Positions 61,332-64,000 of a stretch of 64,000 bases of DNA are shown piece by piece; the first letter of the stretch is position 1, and each line of letters begins with the position of its first letter. Below the pieces are notes generated by a model, which had not been told where the DNA came from, did no database searches, and saw nothing but the letters and a program-made list of their open reading frames with translations. The position numbers and the translations under genes were made by a program. Source of the DNA: Clostridiaceae bacterium (GTDB taxonomy: Bacteria > Bacillota > Clostridia > Saccharofermentanales > Saccharofermentanaceae). The stretch covers positions 1 through 64,000 of the forward strand of contig JAAYIQ010000088.1 of assembly GCA_012523365.1 (NCBI GenBank). The letters are read 5' to 3'.

Positions 61332-62444
61332 TTATTCTTTTACATCGTGTTTAAGACCGAGCACTGCTTCCGTATAGACGCGGAGGGCGGTGGGAAAAGC
61401 AAGTTTGCGGGCGTCCACGGGTGTATGAAAACATCCGGTTTCCGCATCGGCGTCGGAAAGGGAGAAGCAAACGGGAGCGCCGGTCCGATTCTTTTCGAGA
61501 ACCACCCGATACCCTTGCATATCCCAGATCAAGTGGGAAAACCGGTGCTGCGCCTTCGGCAGAGCTTCCACGAGTGCCGTTGTTTTGTTTGACAAAGTTA
61601 TGCTCGAAAAAACCGCCCGCAACGCTTCTGCTTCCGAAAGGTGTCCCGGGAAGGAGAAAAATTCGTAAAGCCCCGCAAGAAGACCGGTCTCCGGTCTTTT
61701 TCGTATCAGAACCCGGCCGTCAAGGATCACAGCGCAGATCGTTAAAGAAACGGAGGGTACCGATGATGATTTCTTGGGACCCGGATAACGTTCCCAATTT
61801 CCGTCGCGAGCCGCAAGACAAAGAGATTGAAAGGGACAAGTTTCGCAGGAGGGAGATTTCGGAGTGCAAATCGTGGCTCCGACATCCATCATTGCCTCAT
61901 TAAAGTCTCCCGGTCGTTTATCGGATATCATTTCCCGGGCTAATGAGGTGATGTGCTTACGGGTGACTCCGGAATCGGCCGGACCGGAAAGCGCGTGAAG
62001 GCGGGAAATAACACGGATGAGGTTCCCGTCAACGGAAGGCTCCGGGTCACCGAAAGCCATGGAAAGAATCGCGGCCGCGATATAGGGACCGATGCCCGGA
62101 ATGCAGAGTATTTCGTTTTTTCGGCGGGGAAATACACCGCCGTGATTCTCGACGATATAGCGTGAGCCGGCGATCAGATTGCGCGCTCTGGAGTAATAAC
62201 CGAGGCCCTCCCAAGACTTGTATACACTGTCCGGATTTGCAACGGCCAATGTCGGAATATCGGGATAGGTTTGCACGAAACGGTTGAAGTAGGGAATGAC
62301 GGTGCTTACCCTCGTTTGCTGAAGCATAACCTCGGAAATCCATGATTTATAAGGATCGCGATCCGAACGCCACGGCAGGTCCCGACGGTTGGCGTCGTAC
62401 CACGAAAAGAGGGCGCTTACGTGCTCGGAATAGTCTTTATTCAT
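61332..62444 (-). CDS. mutY: A/G-specific adenine glycosylase MutY
   Basis: 370 residues. Removes A opposite 8-oxoG. Catalytic Glu in SEVMLQQTRVSTV, HhH ILCIPGIGPYIAAAIL and catalytic Asp in EPSVDGNLIRVISRL; 4Fe-4S cluster CTPKSPSCETCPFQSLC (CX6CX2CX5C), then a NUDIX-like C-terminal domain that recognises 8-oxoG. GAGGTT precedes the ATG by six bases. Divergent from the T-box operon. Confidence 0.95.
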   Translation of the reverse strand: MNKDYSEHVSALFSWYDANRRDLPWRSDRDPYKSWISEVMLQQTRVSTVIPYFNRFVQTYPDIPTLAVANPDSVYKSWEGLGYYSRARNLIAGSRYIVENHGGVFPRRKNEILCIPGIGPYIAAAILSMAFGDPEPSVDGNLIRVISRLHALSGPADSGVTRKHITSLAREMISDKRPGDFNEAMMDVGATICTPKSPSCETCPFQSLCLAARDGNWERYPGPKKSSSVPSVSLTICAVILDGRVLIRKRPETGLLAGLYEFFSFPGHLSEAEALRAVFSSITLSNKTTALVEALPKAQHRFSHLIWDMQGYRVVLEKNRTGAPVCFSLSDADAETGCFHTPVDARKLAFPTALRVYTEAVLGLKHDVKE

Positions 62445-62474
62445 CAGTTAACCTCGTTTTTGAGTATATCATAC

Positions 62475-62503
62475 TTGACAAGTTTTCCGGTGTGTTGCAT
62501 ACT
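62475..62503 (+). promoter_or_regulatory. sigma-A promoter of the T-box trpB transcript
   Basis: TTGACA (62475-62480), 17-base spacer, CATACT (62498-62503), about 45 bases before the T-box. Confidence 0.75.
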
Positions 62504-62550
62504 TCACCGTACAGATATATCAAACCTTTGATCAGGGAGAGTATCTTTTC

Positions 62551-62802
62551 GTTAAGTCCGGAACAGAGAGCCGCGGGGGATGGAACCGGGGCACGGACGG
62601 AAGAGAGAATGGGCCTGAGAGGGCAGTCCGAAAGAGGAGTGCTTCGCACGAGTCGAGTAGTCGCTGACGGGGACTTCACCCGTTATCAGGGAAGCGCGTC
62701 GAATCGACGCGGATTAAGTGGGCCGTGCCTCATGATCACGGTCAATTTGGGTGGTACCGCAGGCGTTATGCTCTTGTCCCATATATGGGATGAGAGCTTT
62801 TT
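62551..62802 (+). promoter_or_regulatory. T-box riboswitch, tRNA-Trp specific
   Basis: A leader of about 250 bases with Stem I (AACAGAGAG motif, apical GGGGATGGAACC), specifier loop GAGAATGGGCC in which UGG (62610-62612) is the Trp codon, Stem III (ACGGG...CCCGT), the T-box sequence AATTTGGGTGGTACCGC (62744-62760) and a terminator. Uncharged tRNA-Trp binding should prevent termination and switch on the trpB-like gene. Specifier reading is by eye. Confidence 0.9.
62770..62802 (+). terminator. T-box conditional terminator
   Basis: Stem GCTCTTGTCCCAT/ATGGGATGAGAGC (13 pairs, two G-U) followed by TTTTT (62798-62802). Competes with the antiterminator formed by the T-box sequence. Confidence 0.92.
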
Positions 62803-62894
62803 GTTTGCCCCAAACAAGCGTTATTTGAGATTTGCCCGATGAGGGCATGCCGTTGCTTTTCGAAAAGCACAAGCGGCGAGGAAAGGAGTCAGCA

Positions 62895-64000
62895 ATGTCA
62901 CGTAAAGTACCGAAGAGAGTGTTTTTGACCGAAGATCAGATGCCGACCCAGTGGTATAACGTTCGTGCGGATATGAAGGAAATGCACGATCCGTACATCA
63001 ATCCGGGTACAATGAAGCCCGTTGAACCGCAGGATCTTCTTCCGATCTTCTGCACGGAACTCGCCAAGCAGGAGGGCGACAATACCACGCGCTACATCGA
63101 TATTCCCGGCCCGGTCCTTGATTTCTATAAGATCTACAGACCTTCCCCGATCGTTCGTGCGTATGAACTGGAGCAGGCACTGGGGACCCCGGCCCGCATT
63201 TACTATAAGTTTGAGGGTAACAATACGTCCGGAAGCCATAAGCTCAATACAGCGGCCGCTCAGACCTATTATGCCAAGGAGCAGAATCTCAAGGGGTTGA
63301 CCACTGAGACCGGAGCGGGCCAATGGGGAACGGCGATGGCGATGGCCACGTCATATTTCGGACTCGACCTGATCGTCTACATGGTCAAGTGCAGTTCCGA
63401 GCAGAAGCCTTACCGCAGAGCCGTCATTGAGACCTTTGGGGCTCAGTTGATCCCGTCGCCGTCCACGACGACCGAGGTCGGCCGCAAGATTTTGGCGGAG
63501 CACCCCAATACCGGCGGAAGCCTCGGATGCGCGATTTCCGAGGCGGTTGAGAAGGCCGTTACGACCGAAGGCTACCGTTATGTGCTCGGGTCCGTCCTGA
63601 ACCAGGTCCTTCTTCATCAGTCCATCATCGGTGAAGAGAGTAAGATCCAGATGGAGATGATCGATGAGTACCCGGACATCGTCATCGGCTGTGCCGGCGG
63701 CGGTTCGAACATGGGTGGCCTGATGGCTTCTTTCATGCGCGACAAGCTCGAAGGGAAGACTAATCCGCACTTCATTGCTGTGGAGCCGGCTTCCTGCCCG
63801 ACGATGACACGCGGTAAATATGCTTATGATTTCTGCGATACCGGCCACATCACGCCTTTGGCGAAGATGTACACGCTCGGAGCGGGTTATATTCCTTCTC
63901 CGGACCATGCGGGCGGACTTCGTTATCACGGCATGTCCCCGATCCTTTCAAAGCTCTACCATGACGGACTCTTGGACGAGGCCAGATCGGTCAAGCAGAC
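62895..64000 (+). CDS. trpB: TrpB2-type tryptophan synthase beta chain (3' end outside window)
   Basis: 368 codons are visible and the frame is still open at 64000. PLP enzyme condensing indole with serine. N-terminal DQMPTQWYNVRADMKEM is typical of the TrpB2 branch; PLP lysine in NTSGSHKLNTAAA, the phosphate loop GCAGGGSNMGGLM, and ETGAGQWGTAMAMA. TrpB2 proteins are about 450 long and act on free indole, often outside trp operons. Start ATG 62895 after AAAGGAG. Controlled by the Trp T-box upstream. Confidence 0.92.
   Translation, partial: MSRKVPKRVFLTEDQMPTQWYNVRADMKEMHDPYINPGTMKPVEPQDLLPIFCTELAKQEGDNTTRYIDIPGPVLDFYKIYRPSPIVRAYELEQALGTPARIYYKFEGNNTSGSHKLNTAAAQTYYAKEQNLKGLTTETGAGQWGTAMAMATSYFGLDLIVYMVKCSSEQKPYRRAVIETFGAQLIPSPSTTTEVGRKILAEHPNTGGSLGCAISEAVEKAVTTEGYRYVLGSVLNQVLLHQSIIGEESKIQMEMIDEYPDIVIGCAGGGSNMGGLMASFMRDKLEGKTNPHFIAVEPASCPTMTRGKYAYDFCDTGHITPLAKMYTLGAGYIPSPDHAGGLRYHGMSPILSKLYHDGLLDEARSVKQ

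Overview
The window reads as the chromosome of a low-to-mid GC Gram-positive anaerobe of the class Clostridia, probably an Oscillospirales/Saccharofermentans-like lineage (inference from gene order and protein character; no species can be named). Support comes from strong AAGGAGG-type ribosome binding sites, sigma-A promoters (TTGACA-N17-TATAAT type), a CIRCE element, a tRNA-Trp T-box, an IreB/RuvX/DUF1292 block, the anaerobic oxidative-stress set Fur-like regulator/rubrerythrin/superoxide reductase, and a Clostridia-style dcw cluster. The DNPR motif in MurE indicates meso-diaminopimelate peptidoglycan. Nearly all of the window is ordinary core chromosome, mostly on the + strand.

Layout. 1-6.5 kb: end of tatD, tRNA-Val/Asp/Phe with its own promoter and terminator, a P-type Ca2+ ATPase, secG, rnr. 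6.5-14 kb: a histidine-less HPr-like gene (-), mtaB, ireB-ruvX, two DUF1292 genes, a CPBP protease and a coupled 1062-residue cell-surface protein of unknown function. 14-17.8 kb: tRNA-Val(GAC), a zinc-ribbon membrane protein, a YhbD-like gene, an ArsR regulator, then fur-like/rbr/dfx. 17.8-20.6 kb (-): ilvC, ilvN, mscL and a small P-loop protein. 20.7-29.5 kb: rimP-nusA-rnpM/L7Ae fusion-infB-rbfA-nrnA-truB-ribF, the translation/RNA operon. 29.5-31.9 kb: lgt and rodA.

32-44.7 kb: dcw cluster mraZ-rsmH-ftsL-PBP-murE-murF-ftsW-murG-ftsQ-ftsZ, lacking mraY and murD in their usual places and lacking the spoIIGA-sigE-sigG genes that often follow ftsZ. 44.7-54.7 kb: nrdR, a two-component system, nth, recG, rsmD, coaD, a coiled-coil gene, then an AAA ATPase plus a TOPRIM-like (DUF4276-like) protein coupled to hemW. 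54.8-61.3 kb: CIRCE-controlled hrcA-grpE-clpP-dnaK-dnaJ-prmA. 61.3-64 kb: mutY (-), divergent from a Trp T-box and a TrpB2-type tryptophan synthase beta chain cut by the window end.

The best candidate for an under-described system is the ATPase/TOPRIM-like pair at 51.7-53.6 kb. It has the two-protein organisation of OLD/RloAB/PARIS-type defence modules but is wired into a housekeeping operon and carries a changed Walker B motif. Second is the 1062-residue surface protein, which looks like a beta-propeller joined to a carbohydrate-binding and GH51-like scaffold that has lost its catalytic motif. No CRISPR array, IS element or prophage was seen.
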